Source: Flagellimonas lutaonensis
GTDB taxonomy: Bacteria; Bacteroidota; Bacteroidia; Flavobacteriales; Flavobacteriaceae
Length of the DNA: 64,000 bases
Direction of reading: 5' to 3'
Assembly: GCF_000963865.1 (NCBI RefSeq)
Contig: NZ_CP011071.1
Location: 2,778,001-2,842,000, forward strand
The translations under genes were made by a program, and so were the position numbers. Below, in pieces: positions 26,390 through 35,209 of the stretch. Positions within the stretch are counted from its first letter, which is position 1. Every line of letters starts with the position of its first letter. A model generated the notes under the pieces. That model saw only the letters and a list, made by a program, of their open reading frames with translations, was not told the origin of the DNA and did no database searches.

Positions 26390-27640
26390 ATGACAAAGGA
26401 AGTAGTGGTCATCGGGGGCGGAATTATCGGGTTGTGTACGGCCTATTTTCTTCAAAGGGAAGGCCATAAGGTCATGGTAATCGATAAAACCACTATCGAC
26501 TCAGGGGCATCTTTCGTGAATGCAGGTTATTTGACACCCAGCCATATTGTTCCCTTGGCCGCACCGGGAATGATTTCAAAAGGGTTGCGCTATATGTTCG
26601 ACTCTTCGAGTCCGTTCTACATGAAACCGCGATTCGACTGGGATTTTTTCAAGTGGGCCTGGTATTTCAAAAAATCATCGACCAAGGCAAAGGTTGAGAA
26701 GGCCATGCCCCTGATCAAGGATATCAACTTGTTGAGTCGAGAACTTTTTGAGGCCATGGCCGTGTCAGGTGAATTGGGCGATTTTCATTTGGACAGAAAG
26801 GGACTTCTAATGCTCTACCAGACAGAAAAAGAGGGCGACCATGAACGAAGGGTGGCACAAAAGGCCAAGGCAATAGGATTGCCCGTGGAGCATTTGGGCC
26901 CTTCAGAACTAAAAAAAATCGAGCCCCATGTGACCATCAATGCATTGGGGGCTTTTCACTATCTGTGTGATGGCCATACCACACCACCACAGTTAATGCG
27001 GCAATTGTTGGCATTTTTAGAGGCCAAGGGAGTTGAAATCAGAAGGGGCGAAGAGGTCATCGAATTGGTTGGTGACAAAGAACATATCACAGAAGTACAG
27101 ACCAACAAAAGCGTGTATCGTGCAGATGAGGTGGTTTTTGCTGCCGGGGCCTGGACGGGGGAGCTCGCTCACAAACTGCGAATAAAAATGCCCTTGCAAG
27201 CAGGAAAAGGCTATCGAATCGACGTTCAATCACCGACGGGCATTACCATGCCGACGATTTTAATGGAGGCAAAAATGGCAGTGACCCCCATGCGGGGTTT
27301 CACCCGCTTTGCCGGCACGATGGAGTTTTCAGGAAACAATAACACCATACGAAAAGAAAGGGTGCGTGCCATTGCCAAAGGGGCCTCGCGATATTATGAA
27401 GGCCTTACCATACCAAAAGAGGCAGTCGATGGGGCAAAATGCGGGTTGCGACCCGTATCGCCCGATGGGTTGCCGTACATTGGCCGTAGCTCGGTTTTCC
27501 GCAATTTGATTTTTGCCACAGGCCACGCCATGATGGGATGGAGCTTGGGCCCGGCCACGGGTAAATTGGTTGCTGAATTGGTCTCCAACAAAAAAACGAG
27601 TATGGATATTTCGGCTTTCCATCCTGAAAGAAAGTTTTAG
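26390..27640 (+). CDS. FAD-dependent oxidoreductase (DAO family), probable D-hydroxyproline dehydrogenase
   Basis: A 416-residue D-amino acid oxidase/dehydrogenase family flavoprotein. The dinucleotide fold is VVIGGGIIGLCTAYFLQ, and the C-terminal FAD-binding segment is LRPVSPDGLPYIGRS followed by ATGHAMMGWSLGPATG. In the pathway inferred from neighbours it oxidises cis-4-hydroxy-D-proline to 1-pyrroline-4-hydroxy-2-carboxylate. It is the last gene of the operon; no terminator hairpin was evident. Confidence 0.88.
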   Translation: MTKEVVVIGGGIIGLCTAYFLQREGHKVMVIDKTTIDSGASFVNAGYLTPSHIVPLAAPGMISKGLRYMFDSSSPFYMKPRFDWDFFKWAWYFKKSSTKAKVEKAMPLIKDINLLSRELFEAMAVSGELGDFHLDRKGLLMLYQTEKEGDHERRVAQKAKAIGLPVEHLGPSELKKIEPHVTINALGAFHYLCDGHTTPPQLMRQLLAFLEAKGVEIRRGEEVIELVGDKEHITEVQTNKSVYRADEVVFAAGAWTGELAHKLRIKMPLQAGKGYRIDVQSPTGITMPTILMEAKMAVTPMRGFTRFAGTMEFSGNNNTIRKERVRAIAKGASRYYEGLTIPKEAVDGAKCGLRPVSPDGLPYIGRSSVFRNLIFATGHAMMGWSLGPATGKLVAELVSNKKTSMDISAFHPERKF

Positions 27641-27697
27641 AGGTAGCTGTTTTTGTCGTTTGGCACTATACTTGCCTTTCAATTATAGAATTAGTGG

Positions 27698-27705
27698 TAA
27701 TTTTG
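27698..27705 (+). promoter_or_regulatory. -7 box TAATTTTG four nt before a start codon
   Basis: Exact TAnnTTTG match with TTG at 27672-27674 (23-nt spacing). Only four nt separate it from ATG 27710, implying a leaderless or nearly leaderless transcript. Confidence 0.5.
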
Positions 27706-27709
27706 GGAT

Positions 27710-28618
27710 ATGGTGAAAAACTACCTTGTACTTTTCGTTGGTTTTTGTTCGATGGTCGGCATGGCCCAGTCACCCAGACTTTTCAAGGTCGAGGATTTTG
27801 ATCTGAAGGGTCCGGTAAAAACGTGTGAGGTAGTGACCGACTACGGGAAAGAAATTTTTGAATTCAACGATGAGGGTATCTTGGTAAAATCAACGACCCA
27901 ATACAACGAACAAGACCAAGACATTACCTACTACATGATCGGGAATGGCCATCTAAGCGAGAAAAGAATGGAAAGCTTTAAAGACAATGTGCTTGACAAA
28001 GCCACTTCTATGGCCAATTTTTATGAAGTGGACACCACCCAGAACAAGGTGGTGAGCGAGAAGATAGTTTCGTACGATAAGAATTTTGTTGAACACCAAG
28101 AATACCGTTATGACGAAAGCGGAAGGTTGGTGGGCATTATTTCTTCGCACCTTGACGGGGTCGATGAGACCAACATCACGTATGAGGTCTATCAAAATGA
28201 GCGTACCGAGTCACACTTTTTGAACGGGGTGCTTGAAAAAACAATTCGTGTTTCTGAAAACGAACAGGGAAAGACCGTATTGACCAAAGAGTTTGTTGAT
28301 GGCAATCCCGATACGGCCACGGAACAAAAGTACGATGCCACCGGAAAGTTGGTTTCTGAAGAGTTGTTTGACTACGACGAGGCCAATAAACGGTTCAAAT
28401 CGAGGGAAAAGCACATTTTTGGATACGATGCCGAAGGCGTGTTGACAGAAGAAACGATCATTCGTGGTGCGGCAAGATCAAAAAAGGAATATATTTTTCA
28501 GTTCGATAGCCACAAGCCCAAAAATTGGGTAAAGAAGATAGTGTTGCCCGACAATGACTATACCACTAGAAAAATTGAATACTACCTGGTAGCTGAAGAG
28601 GCTGAAAAACCTGAGTGA
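27710..28618 (+). CDS. Exported protein with YD-like repeats, function unknown
   Basis: A 302-residue protein with a signal peptide (MVKNYLVLFVGFCSMVGMAQ). The rest is made of repeated short beta units of the form EYRYDESGRLVG, QKYDATGKLVSE and FGYDAEGVLTEE, resembling YD/RHS-type or toxin-antitoxin MORN-like repeats, which often serve as extracellular carbohydrate-binding or scaffold modules. I do not recognise a named family. The gene ends with a stop that abuts the convergent GNAT gene stop (TGATCA). Confidence 0.65.
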   Translation: MVKNYLVLFVGFCSMVGMAQSPRLFKVEDFDLKGPVKTCEVVTDYGKEIFEFNDEGILVKSTTQYNEQDQDITYYMIGNGHLSEKRMESFKDNVLDKATSMANFYEVDTTQNKVVSEKIVSYDKNFVEHQEYRYDESGRLVGIISSHLDGVDETNITYEVYQNERTESHFLNGVLEKTIRVSENEQGKTVLTKEFVDGNPDTATEQKYDATGKLVSEELFDYDEANKRFKSREKHIFGYDAEGVLTEETIIRGAARSKKEYIFQFDSHKPKNWVKKIVLPDNDYTTRKIEYYLVAEEAEKPE

Positions 28619-29176
28619 TCAGTCTTTTTGCACTTTCCACTCCTCTGGCAAGAGACCATAGCAACAAGTGTTACGCTTATAGTCATCCAGTAGATAGACA
28701 TTTTTTCGCAAGATACCCTCAAGCTGGGCCCCCAGCTTTTCAACGGCCCTGCGCGAGCGGGTGTTTCGTTCATCGATTCTGAACTCAATCTTTTCAAAGC
28801 CCATGGCACCAAAGGCATGGTCTACCATCAATGTCTTTATGGCGCGGTTGAGCCCTGTTCCCTGAAACTCTCTTCCAATCCAAGTGGATCCAATTTCGAG
28901 CACCTTGTTTTTGGGGTCGATGTTCATAAATCGGGTGCAGCCGGCATAGGCATTTTTAAGTCGATCATATACCAAAAATGGGATTGCCTCGCCATTGGCC
29001 TTTTGTTTTAGGGCCTCCAACACATAAGCCCGTAACTTTTCGGGGGTTTCGATATCTGACGGTGAGAATTGCACCAATTTTTTCTGTGAGGCCGCCGGAA
29101 TGAGCAATTTATAATTGGCTAGGCTCAGCGGTTCTAGCCGGGCCCTTTTATTTTCCAACGTGACATCTACGACCAT
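28619..29176 (-). CDS. GNAT family N-acetyltransferase (RimJ/RimL-like)
   Basis: A 185-residue acetyltransferase with the acetyl-CoA motif STWIGREFQGTGLNRAIKTL and the downstream helix FRIDERNTRSRRAVEKLGAQ. These enzymes use acetyl-CoA to acetylate amino groups of proteins or small molecules; the substrate is unknown. It starts at the base next to the esterase stop, so the two minus-strand genes form a unit. Confidence 0.88.
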   Translation of the reverse strand: MVVDVTLENKRARLEPLSLANYKLLIPAASQKKLVQFSPSDIETPEKLRAYVLEALKQKANGEAIPFLVYDRLKNAYAGCTRFMNIDPKNKVLEIGSTWIGREFQGTGLNRAIKTLMVDHAFGAMGFEKIEFRIDERNTRSRRAVEKLGAQLEGILRKNVYLLDDYKRNTCCYGLLPEEWKVQKD

Positions 29177-29821
29177 TCAATATAATTTTTCAAGAAGTTC
29201 TGGTTTAATTTCATGGCCACCCTCAAAGGTCACAACCTCTGCATGGTTTCCGAACAGTTGCTTTCGCTTATCGTCCTCGATTTCCATGCGCTCTTCGGTA
29301 AGGTATTGGTCTTGGTTGCCGTACACGAACCTCACCACATTGGGGTCAAAACCCATGGCATCGAAGTGTTGTTTGGTGATTTCATTGGGAATTCCACCCG
29401 CATATAAGATCAACCGATGGCAAGCTATTTGGCTCTTGACCACCCAGCGCATCGCAATCGAAACGCCCTGTGAAAATCCGAAAATGACCAGCTTAGGGTT
29501 GTCGGGAAGGTTTTCTGCATTATAGACAGCCTGAACATAGTTCATAATGTTGCCGAGCTCGGTTTGGGTGTTTTCCTTGGTAAGCCAGCTGGCCCCCACA
29601 TATTTGAACTGGTCGTTCAAATAGTATTTAGAGGGGGCTTGGGGGGCTATGATATAGTGTTTTTTGGAATCAAGATCTCTGAAAGATCTTAAAAAATATC
29701 GGCTCAAAAAGCCCATTCCGTGAAATACCATCCAAATATATTCGGTGGAAGCGGTCAACCGGTTAAGGGTTGTATACGAATTCGTGGCCTGGTAGGTGAC
29801 CGATTTCTCTGCTGTTTCCAT
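29177..29821 (-). CDS. Alpha/beta hydrolase, phospholipase/carboxylesterase-like
   Basis: A 214-residue alpha/beta hydrolase. The nucleophile elbow is FGFSQGVSIAMRW, with a later aspartate region and the histidine in FEGGHEIKPELL close to the C-terminus. Length and GFSQG point to the small esterase/phospholipase group rather than to MenH, although the gene lies at the edge of the men locus. A TATTTTTG -7 box ends one nt before the ATG, so the transcript may be leaderless. Confidence 0.85.
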   Translation of the reverse strand: METAEKSVTYQATNSYTTLNRLTASTEYIWMVFHGMGFLSRYFLRSFRDLDSKKHYIIAPQAPSKYYLNDQFKYVGASWLTKENTQTELGNIMNYVQAVYNAENLPDNPKLVIFGFSQGVSIAMRWVVKSQIACHRLILYAGGIPNEITKQHFDAMGFDPNVVRFVYGNQDQYLTEERMEIEDDKRKQLFGNHAEVVTFEGGHEIKPELLEKLY

Positions 29822-29880
29822 TCAAAAATATATACGCTTATTTATTGCAATTGCTTTGGTAATTTTACAAAAAATACGAG

Positions 29881-30303
29881 ATGGAAGACTACAAAGCGAA
29901 GATTTTAAAGGTCTGTAACGAAATGAGCAAGGACACATTGATGGAAACCCTTGATATCGAGTATGTTGATGTAGGGGAAAACTATTTGGTCGCCCGTATG
30001 CCCGTCACTGCCAAGGTGTATCAACCCGATGGCGTATTGCACGGCGGGGCTACCGTAGCCCTGGCAGAAAGCGTTGGCAGTGCCGCTTCCTATATTTTCA
30101 TAGATGCCAAAAAATACTTTGTGAGGGGTATCGAAATTGCCGCCAACCATGTAAAAAGTGTCAGGGAAGGGTATGTATATGCACGGGCATCCATCATACA
30201 CAAAGGAAAGACCACACAACTGTGGGAAATAAAGGTGACCGATGAGAGCGACCAGCTGGTGTCTAACTGCAAATTGACCACCATTGCCTTACCCAGAAAA
30301 TAG
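29881..30303 (+). CDS. PaaI-type hotdog thioesterase, probable 1,4-dihydroxy-2-naphthoyl-CoA hydrolase
   Basis: A 140-residue single hotdog domain with the family signature DGVLHGGATVALAESVGS and a C-terminal strand VSNCKLTTIALP. In the menaquinone pathway a thioesterase of this group (MenI) releases 1,4-dihydroxy-2-naphthoate from its CoA ester. The gene overlaps menF by 20 nt and is followed by menD, which supports that role; the family also acts in phenylacetate metabolism, so the specific substrate is inferred. Confidence 0.82.
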   Translation: MEDYKAKILKVCNEMSKDTLMETLDIEYVDVGENYLVARMPVTAKVYQPDGVLHGGATVALAESVGSAASYIFIDAKKYFVRGIEIAANHVKSVREGYVYARASIIHKGKTTQLWEIKVTDESDQLVSNCKLTTIALPRK

Positions 30304-31345
30304 TCTTGAAACCGTATTCGAAGAAGCCTCGGTACAACTTCGGAAGCAGTTGCCTTTTGTTTTGTATCGAAAACCGGGGGCAGATCAGCTTTTAGGCATT
30401 TTTCAAGGCAATAGGGATGTAAACTTAATAACCGATTTCACGAAACGCGGGTTTGTGTTCGCACCTTTTAACACGGCTCAGGGGGTTGTTGTATTACAAC
30501 CCGATAAAAGGGTTTCGGCTGTGCTGCCATCTATGGTGGATGATGGCACTGAAACGGGTAGAGCAACTTTGGTTGAGGATGCAAGCGCCAAGGGCGCGTA
30601 CCTTAAGAAAGTGCACATGTGCATCGAAGAAATCAAAAAAGGGACCATCAGAAAAGTGGTTTTCTCAAGACGAATCCATGTTAAAACAGGCAAATCGGCA
30701 TTTTCAATCTTTGAAAAGTCCTTAAATCTTTACCCAAACGCCTTTTGCTATCTTTTTTACCATCCGCAGGTGGGCACATGGTTGGGGGCCACCCCAGAGA
30801 CACTTTTACGGGTGGAAGGCCAACATCTTGAAACCGTTTCTTTGGCCGGCACTTCGGCGGCACAAACACCTAAGTGGAAAAACAAGGAGTTTGATGAACA
30901 GCAGATGGTGACTGATTTCATTGCCACTGCATTGTCTGACAAGACATCGGAATTGATCATTTCGGAAACCTCCACCGTCAAAGCGGGAAAATTGTGGCAT
31001 TTGCAGACCAGGTTCGTTGGCGAACTGCGCGGGCACGTTCCGTTAAGGGATGTTGTTACGGCACTTCACCCGACCCCCGCAGTCTGCGGATTGCCAAGGG
31101 ACAAGGCCAAAACCCTTATCGAACGCCACGAGGGGTATGATAGGGCTTACTATACGGGGTTTCTGGGAGAGTTAAACTTACATCATGCGGGTTCAATGGA
31201 ATTCTATGTCAACCTGCGGTGTATGCAATTGACAGGCGATGAGGCCATGCTTTACGTCGGTGGCGGACTAACAGGGGCCTCAGACCCCATGGTAGAATGG
31301 CAAGAGACCCAAAACAAGAGTCGTACAATGCTGCGATTGCTTTAG
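30284..31345 (+). CDS. menF: Isochorismate synthase
   Basis: A 353-residue chorismate-binding enzyme that converts chorismate to isochorismate, the first step of menaquinone synthesis. Marks are EIKKGTIRKVVFSRRIHV, GATPETLLRV, SLAGTSAAQTP and the C-terminal HPTPAVCGLPRDKA and YVGGGLTGASDP, with Mg2+ ligands. It has no ATG near the expected N-terminus; the only suitable start is TTG at 30284, overlapping the thioesterase gene by 20 nt. menD follows. Confidence 0.9.
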   Translation: MPYPENSLETVFEEASVQLRKQLPFVLYRKPGADQLLGIFQGNRDVNLITDFTKRGFVFAPFNTAQGVVVLQPDKRVSAVLPSMVDDGTETGRATLVEDASAKGAYLKKVHMCIEEIKKGTIRKVVFSRRIHVKTGKSAFSIFEKSLNLYPNAFCYLFYHPQVGTWLGATPETLLRVEGQHLETVSLAGTSAAQTPKWKNKEFDEQQMVTDFIATALSDKTSELIISETSTVKAGKLWHLQTRFVGELRGHVPLRDVVTALHPTPAVCGLPRDKAKTLIERHEGYDRAYYTGFLGELNLHHAGSMEFYVNLRCMQLTGDEAMLYVGGGLTGASDPMVEWQETQNKSRTMLRLL

Positions 31346-31366
31346 GTGATTCCGCTGGGAATTGGC

Positions 31367-31374
31367 TAATTTTG
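31367..31374 (+). promoter_or_regulatory. Internal -7 box TAATTTTG before menD
   Basis: An exact TAnnTTTG match 6 nt before ATG 31381 that starts 21 nt after the menF stop, predicting independent transcription of menD with almost no leader. Confidence 0.5.
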
Positions 31375-31380
31375 CACCCA

Positions 31381-33120
31381 ATGAACTATTCCAAAATTCC
31401 CTCGGCACAGACTGTTGTTGCTTACTGTAAGGCCTTTGGCATTAAAAACATCGTCATTTCTCCCGGTTCTCGAAATGCCCCGTTGATTCTTGGTTTTAAT
31501 GGGGATGATTTTTTTAAGTGCTACAGTGTTGTAGATGAGCGTTGTGCCGGTTTTTTTACCCTTGGCATGGCACAGCAGCTTAACGGTCCCGTGGCCGTGG
31601 TCTGTACATCAGGGAGTGCCCTTTTAAACTACTATCCGGCAGTGGCCGAGGCTTTTTATAGCCAGATTCCGTTGGTGGTGATTTCTGCGGATAGGCCCAC
31701 ATATAAGATAGATATAGGTGATGGGCAGACCATTCGCCAAGAAAATGTCTTGGAAAAGCACATAGGCTATTCAGCCAACTTGAAACAAGATGTAAACCAT
31801 GCCGTCAAGGCCATAGAGCATATGGCGCCCCAATTACTTGAGCAGTCACAACAGGCCATAGAGCAATTTAATGCCGGTGAGGTGAACAAGGCCTTGGGCG
31901 TGGCTGTTTCGAAAAAGCTTCCCGTACATATCAATGTACCGTTCGAAGAACCCCTTTACCAAACCGTTCAGCAACCGACCATTGGTGCCGTCAAGGCCCA
32001 ATTTGACCGAGAAATATCCAAAAATGATTTTTCAGAATTGCTCACTACATGGCATGGGGCAAAACGTAAATTGGTGTTGGTGGGCACGAATGCACCAGCG
32101 GATATCGAACAGAAGTATCTAAATCGGCTAGGGGAGGATGCCTCGGTGGCCGTCTTGACCGAGACCACTTCCAATTTGCACCATGGGCAATTCTTTTCGA
32201 GCATCGATAGCATTATAGCACCCATTGAGAAAATTGAAAACAGCGAAGCGGTTTTTGAGGCCTTGAAACCCGAAGTACTGGTAACGTTCGGCGGACTGGT
32301 GGTCTCAAAAAAAATAAAGACCTTTTTAAGAAAGTACCGACCAAAATACCACTACCATATCGGGCAGAACCGTGCCAACGACACCTTTTTTACATTGACC
32401 CGCCACTATAAAGCTTCCCCAAAAGATTTTTTGAAGGTGCTTTATAACGAGAAAAGTGCGATGCAAAGCGATTATCGAGATGCTTGGATGGCTTTTAAGA
32501 AACGCTATGAAAAGGGTCGGCGAGAATATCTTGGGCAAATCCCTTTTTGTGACTTCAAAGCATTCGCAATTATTATGGAGACCATACCGGCGACATATCA
32601 AGTACATTTTGCCAATAGTTCGGCCATTCGGTATGCGCAGTTGTTCAATGTTGATGCCTCTTTAAAAGTTTTTTGCAACCGTGGCACAAGTGGAATCGAA
32701 GGTTCTACTTCGACCGCCATCGGGGCCTCGGTGTACGCAAGTACACCCACTTTACTGGTTACTGGGGATCTGAGTTTTTTCTATGATAGCAATGCCCTTT
32801 GGAACAATTATATCAGACACGATTTTCGAATTATTGTGGTCAACAATTCAGGCGGGGGCATATTCCGCATTTTGCCAGGTGCAGAGAATACAGAGCAATT
32901 TGCCACCTATTTTGAGACTAGACATGCGCAGACGGCCCAACAGCTATGCGAGATGTTCAATTTTGGGTATAGCCGGGCAAACGATGGCGAGAGCCTTGCA
33001 ACACAGCTGGCGCATTTTTACCAAATTTCTGACCGGCCCAAGTTACTTGAAATATTTACTCCCGTCGAGTTGAACGACAAAGTGCTATTGGGGTACTTTG
33101 AATATCTGCGCAAGCGTTGA
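31381..33120 (+). CDS. menD: 2-succinyl-5-enolpyruvyl-6-hydroxy-3-cyclohexene-1-carboxylate synthase (SEPHCHC synthase)
   Basis: A thiamine-diphosphate enzyme of 579 residues that joins isochorismate and 2-oxoglutarate. The N-terminal KNIVISPGSRNAPLILGF and CTSGSALLNYYPAVAEA are typical, and the cofactor region is LLVTGDLSFFYDSNALW followed by NNSGGGIFRILPG. I start at ATG 31381; the open frame extends to 31297 but overlaps menF and lacks family support. A promoter box lies just upstream. Confidence 0.92.
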   Translation: MNYSKIPSAQTVVAYCKAFGIKNIVISPGSRNAPLILGFNGDDFFKCYSVVDERCAGFFTLGMAQQLNGPVAVVCTSGSALLNYYPAVAEAFYSQIPLVVISADRPTYKIDIGDGQTIRQENVLEKHIGYSANLKQDVNHAVKAIEHMAPQLLEQSQQAIEQFNAGEVNKALGVAVSKKLPVHINVPFEEPLYQTVQQPTIGAVKAQFDREISKNDFSELLTTWHGAKRKLVLVGTNAPADIEQKYLNRLGEDASVAVLTETTSNLHHGQFFSSIDSIIAPIEKIENSEAVFEALKPEVLVTFGGLVVSKKIKTFLRKYRPKYHYHIGQNRANDTFFTLTRHYKASPKDFLKVLYNEKSAMQSDYRDAWMAFKKRYEKGRREYLGQIPFCDFKAFAIIMETIPATYQVHFANSSAIRYAQLFNVDASLKVFCNRGTSGIEGSTSTAIGASVYASTPTLLVTGDLSFFYDSNALWNNYIRHDFRIIVVNNSGGGIFRILPGAENTEQFATYFETRHAQTAQQLCEMFNFGYSRANDGESLATQLAHFYQISDRPKLLEIFTPVELNDKVLLGYFEYLRKR

Positions 33121-33144
33121 CTTTCAGATGTTTTGTCTTCATTT

Positions 33145-33176
33145 TTTGCAAACCCAAAAAGGGTTGTCTATCTTAG
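33145..33176 (+). promoter_or_regulatory. Promoter of the DUF2853 gene (TTTG, 20 nt, TATCTTAG)
   Basis: TTTG 33145-33148 and TATCTTAG 33169-33176 are spaced by 20 nt; the second differs from TAnnTTTG at one position. Confidence 0.45.
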
Positions 33177-33212
33177 GGGCCGTATACAAACTTTAAAGAA
33201 ACACTAACTATT

Positions 33213-33557
33213 ATGAGCAGTAGAAGAGACGAATTAATCGCCAAGTATGCCGAAGATATCAAAGAGAAATTCGGTGAAAATCCAGATATGGATTTGTTGA
33301 CAAAAGTGGCCGTTGGTCTTGGCCCGGCCATCTACAATCTTGATGCCTCCAAGGTATCTGGGTCTGATGAAAAAGAACTGGAAACGGTTAAGAACAACTA
33401 TTTGGTAAAGAAGTTGGGCCTTTCTGACGGTCCGCAATTGATGGAAGCCGTTAAAACCGTTATCGAGCGTTATGGCAAGTCTGAAAAGAACAAGCACCGC
33501 GCAGTAATCTACTACATGCTGTGCAAGCACTTTGGAAAAGAATCGGTGTATAACTAA
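33213..33557 (+). CDS. DUF2853 family protein
   Basis: A 114-residue soluble protein without signal peptide, beginning MSSRRDELIAKYAEDIKE and with KKLGLSDGPQLMEAVKTVIE and YYMLCKHFGKESVYN, features of DUF2853, a helical family of unknown role seen in Bacteroidota and Alphaproteobacteria. It has its own promoter and a hairpin terminator 20 nt after the stop, so it is a single-gene unit inside the men locus. Confidence 0.85.
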   Translation: MSSRRDELIAKYAEDIKEKFGENPDMDLLTKVAVGLGPAIYNLDASKVSGSDEKELETVKNNYLVKKLGLSDGPQLMEAVKTVIERYGKSEKNKHRAVIYYMLCKHFGKESVYN

Positions 33558-33579
33558 TAAAGAGTAGTTTTGAAAATCA

Positions 33580-33605
33580 CCCTTTGTTTTGCAAAGGGTT
33601 TTTTT
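33580..33605 (+). terminator. Rho-independent terminator after the DUF2853 gene
   Basis: CCCTTTG (33580-33586) pairs with CAAAGGG (33592-33598), followed by seven T. Confidence 0.85.
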
Positions 33606-33616
33606 ATTTCTGGAGT

Positions 33617-34459
33617 ATGATAGAGGTAGGCAACTATAATAAATTGGAAATTTTACGAAGCACCAGTGTAGGGCTTTTTTTGGGTGATGGCGAGGGCACC
33701 GAGATTTTGTTGCCCACCAAGTATGCACCCGAAGCGTTTTCAATTGGTGACGAGCTCACCGTTTTCTGTTATCTAGATCATGAAGAGCGACCGGTCGCCA
33801 CTACCATAAAGCCCAAGATCAGGCGAAATACCTTCGGCTATCTAAAGGTCGAAGATGTAAACGATTACGGGGCTTTTTTAGACTGGGGTCTTGAAAAACA
33901 GCTCATGGCGCCCTTTAGAGAGCAAGCAGTGCGCATGCAGGTGGGCAAAAGCTACGTGGTTTTCTGCTATTTGGATACCGAGACATTTCGGTTGGTGGCT
34001 TCAAGTCGTTTGCACAAATTTTTAGACAACAATGAAGTTGCCTTGGCACCAAACGAAGAAGTAGACCTTTTGATGACCAGAAAAACCGACTTGGGTTGGG
34101 AAGCCATTATCAACGACCGACACATCGGACTCATATTCCTCGATGATGTGTACGCCTCGATAAAGACAGGCGACCGTACCAAAGGCTTTGTCAAAAAGGT
34201 AAGAAATGACAATAAAGTAGATTTGGCCTTACAGCCGCTCGGCCATAAACAATTGGACAGAAACGCCGAAAAGGTCTACCAAAAGTTATCTGAGGCCGGG
34301 GGATCTCTGCCCTTTCATGACCGTTCGGCACCCGAAGCTATCAAGCAGCATTTTCAAATGAGCAAAAAATCGTTCAAGAAAGCCATTGGTGTATTGTATA
34401 GGCAGCGAAAGATTACAATAACTGACAAAGGTATAACAATCAGTAATTCAGCGATTTAA
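33617..34459 (+). CDS. CvfB-like S1 RNA-binding protein
   Basis: A 280-residue protein made of tandem OB/S1-like domains and a C-terminal winged helix. S1 segments include TFGYLKVEDVNDYGAFLDWG (about residue 75) and GDRTKGFVKKVRNDNKVDLA. CvfB proteins bind RNA; in Staphylococcus CvfB affects virulence gene expression. The start is ATG 33617 with GGAG just upstream; the longer reading from 33584 runs through the preceding terminator and was rejected. Confidence 0.85.
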   Translation: MIEVGNYNKLEILRSTSVGLFLGDGEGTEILLPTKYAPEAFSIGDELTVFCYLDHEERPVATTIKPKIRRNTFGYLKVEDVNDYGAFLDWGLEKQLMAPFREQAVRMQVGKSYVVFCYLDTETFRLVASSRLHKFLDNNEVALAPNEEVDLLMTRKTDLGWEAIINDRHIGLIFLDDVYASIKTGDRTKGFVKKVRNDNKVDLALQPLGHKQLDRNAEKVYQKLSEAGGSLPFHDRSAPEAIKQHFQMSKKSFKKAIGVLYRQRKITITDKGITISNSAI

Positions 34460-34523
34460 CAAGTGCTTTGTCGAACGGTTTCCAATTTTGTGGGCGATAA
34501 TTTTTTTCTTTTCCCAAAAATTT

Positions 34524-34531
34524 TACATTTG
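34524..34531 (+). promoter_or_regulatory. -7 box TACATTTG before the SPOR-like gene
   Basis: An exact TAnnTTTG match 66 nt before ATG 34598; a T-rich stretch stands at the -33 position. Confidence 0.5.
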
Positions 34532-34597
34532 TAATACTTTCAATTACAAGGAATTGAAAGTCAGATGTTTCAGACAATAAAATTAAATCCTTCCTGT

Positions 34598-35197
34598 ATG
34601 CCGTTTATTGAAGAAAATGATTTGCTTGATTTGCATAAGGATGTAGAGAAGGCCCAGATTATCAACGAGAGGCTTTTAGACCAGATAAAGTACAAGAACA
34701 AAGACCTCAAAAGAATCAAAATCCAGCGAAATGTACTGCTAGGGGTCACCACCCTATTTTTGATAGGAACCTTGGCCATTACGTCATTTACTGCAGGTCT
34801 TAGCAGTTCCAATAGGTTAGAGAACCAGAACAATCTGTTGGTATCCATCGATAGCCTTGACGCCATCAAAAAAAGAATCGACAATTTAAAGCAACGTAAC
34901 GAAGAGCTGAGCTTGGTCAACGAATTTTATCTGGCCAAGAAGTTTCTAGAGAAAGAGACCATCTACTCGGTACAGGTAAAATCGTTTGTCGACAACAATG
35001 TCACCTTGGCTTCTGAGGCGCTGACAAATACCCTTTTTGTAAAGACCAACCCGTTCTATGCCTATTCCCTCGGCAACTTTGAAACCCTTGAAGAGGCCCG
35101 AAAGTTCAGACAGCAGTTGGTGGATATGGGCTTTAAAGATGCCTTTGTGGCCTCTTACCAAGACGGTAAGCGGGTAAAAATTGAAGATCCCTATTAA
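34598..35197 (+). CDS. Single-pass membrane protein with coiled coil and SPOR-like C-terminus
   Basis: A 199-residue protein starting MPFIEENDLLDLHKDVEK (ATG 34598, chosen because the segment is family-like; 34565 is also open). A cytoplasmic helical N-terminus is followed by one membrane helix near residues 50-70, a short coiled coil, and a C-terminal beta-alpha domain with TIYSVQVKSF and NPFYAYSLGNFETLEEARKF, resembling SPOR domains that bind denuded peptidoglycan at division sites. The match to SPOR is by pattern and is moderate. It lies 12 nt before menA. Confidence 0.65.
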   Translation: MPFIEENDLLDLHKDVEKAQIINERLLDQIKYKNKDLKRIKIQRNVLLGVTTLFLIGTLAITSFTAGLSSSNRLENQNNLLVSIDSLDAIKKRIDNLKQRNEELSLVNEFYLAKKFLEKETIYSVQVKSFVDNNVTLASEALTNTLFVKTNPFYAYSLGNFETLEEARKFRQQLVDMGFKDAFVASYQDGKRVKIEDPY

Positions 35198-35209
35198 TAT
35201 TTCCATTCG

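Noticed and set aside
31297-31380. Longer menD reading from 31297
   Set aside because: It overlaps menF and gives 28 residues without family similarity; ATG 31381 begins the conserved N-terminus.
33234-33743. Minus-strand ORF of 169 codons across the DUF2853 gene and its terminator
   Set aside because: It runs through a rho-independent terminator and is antisense to a conserved gene.
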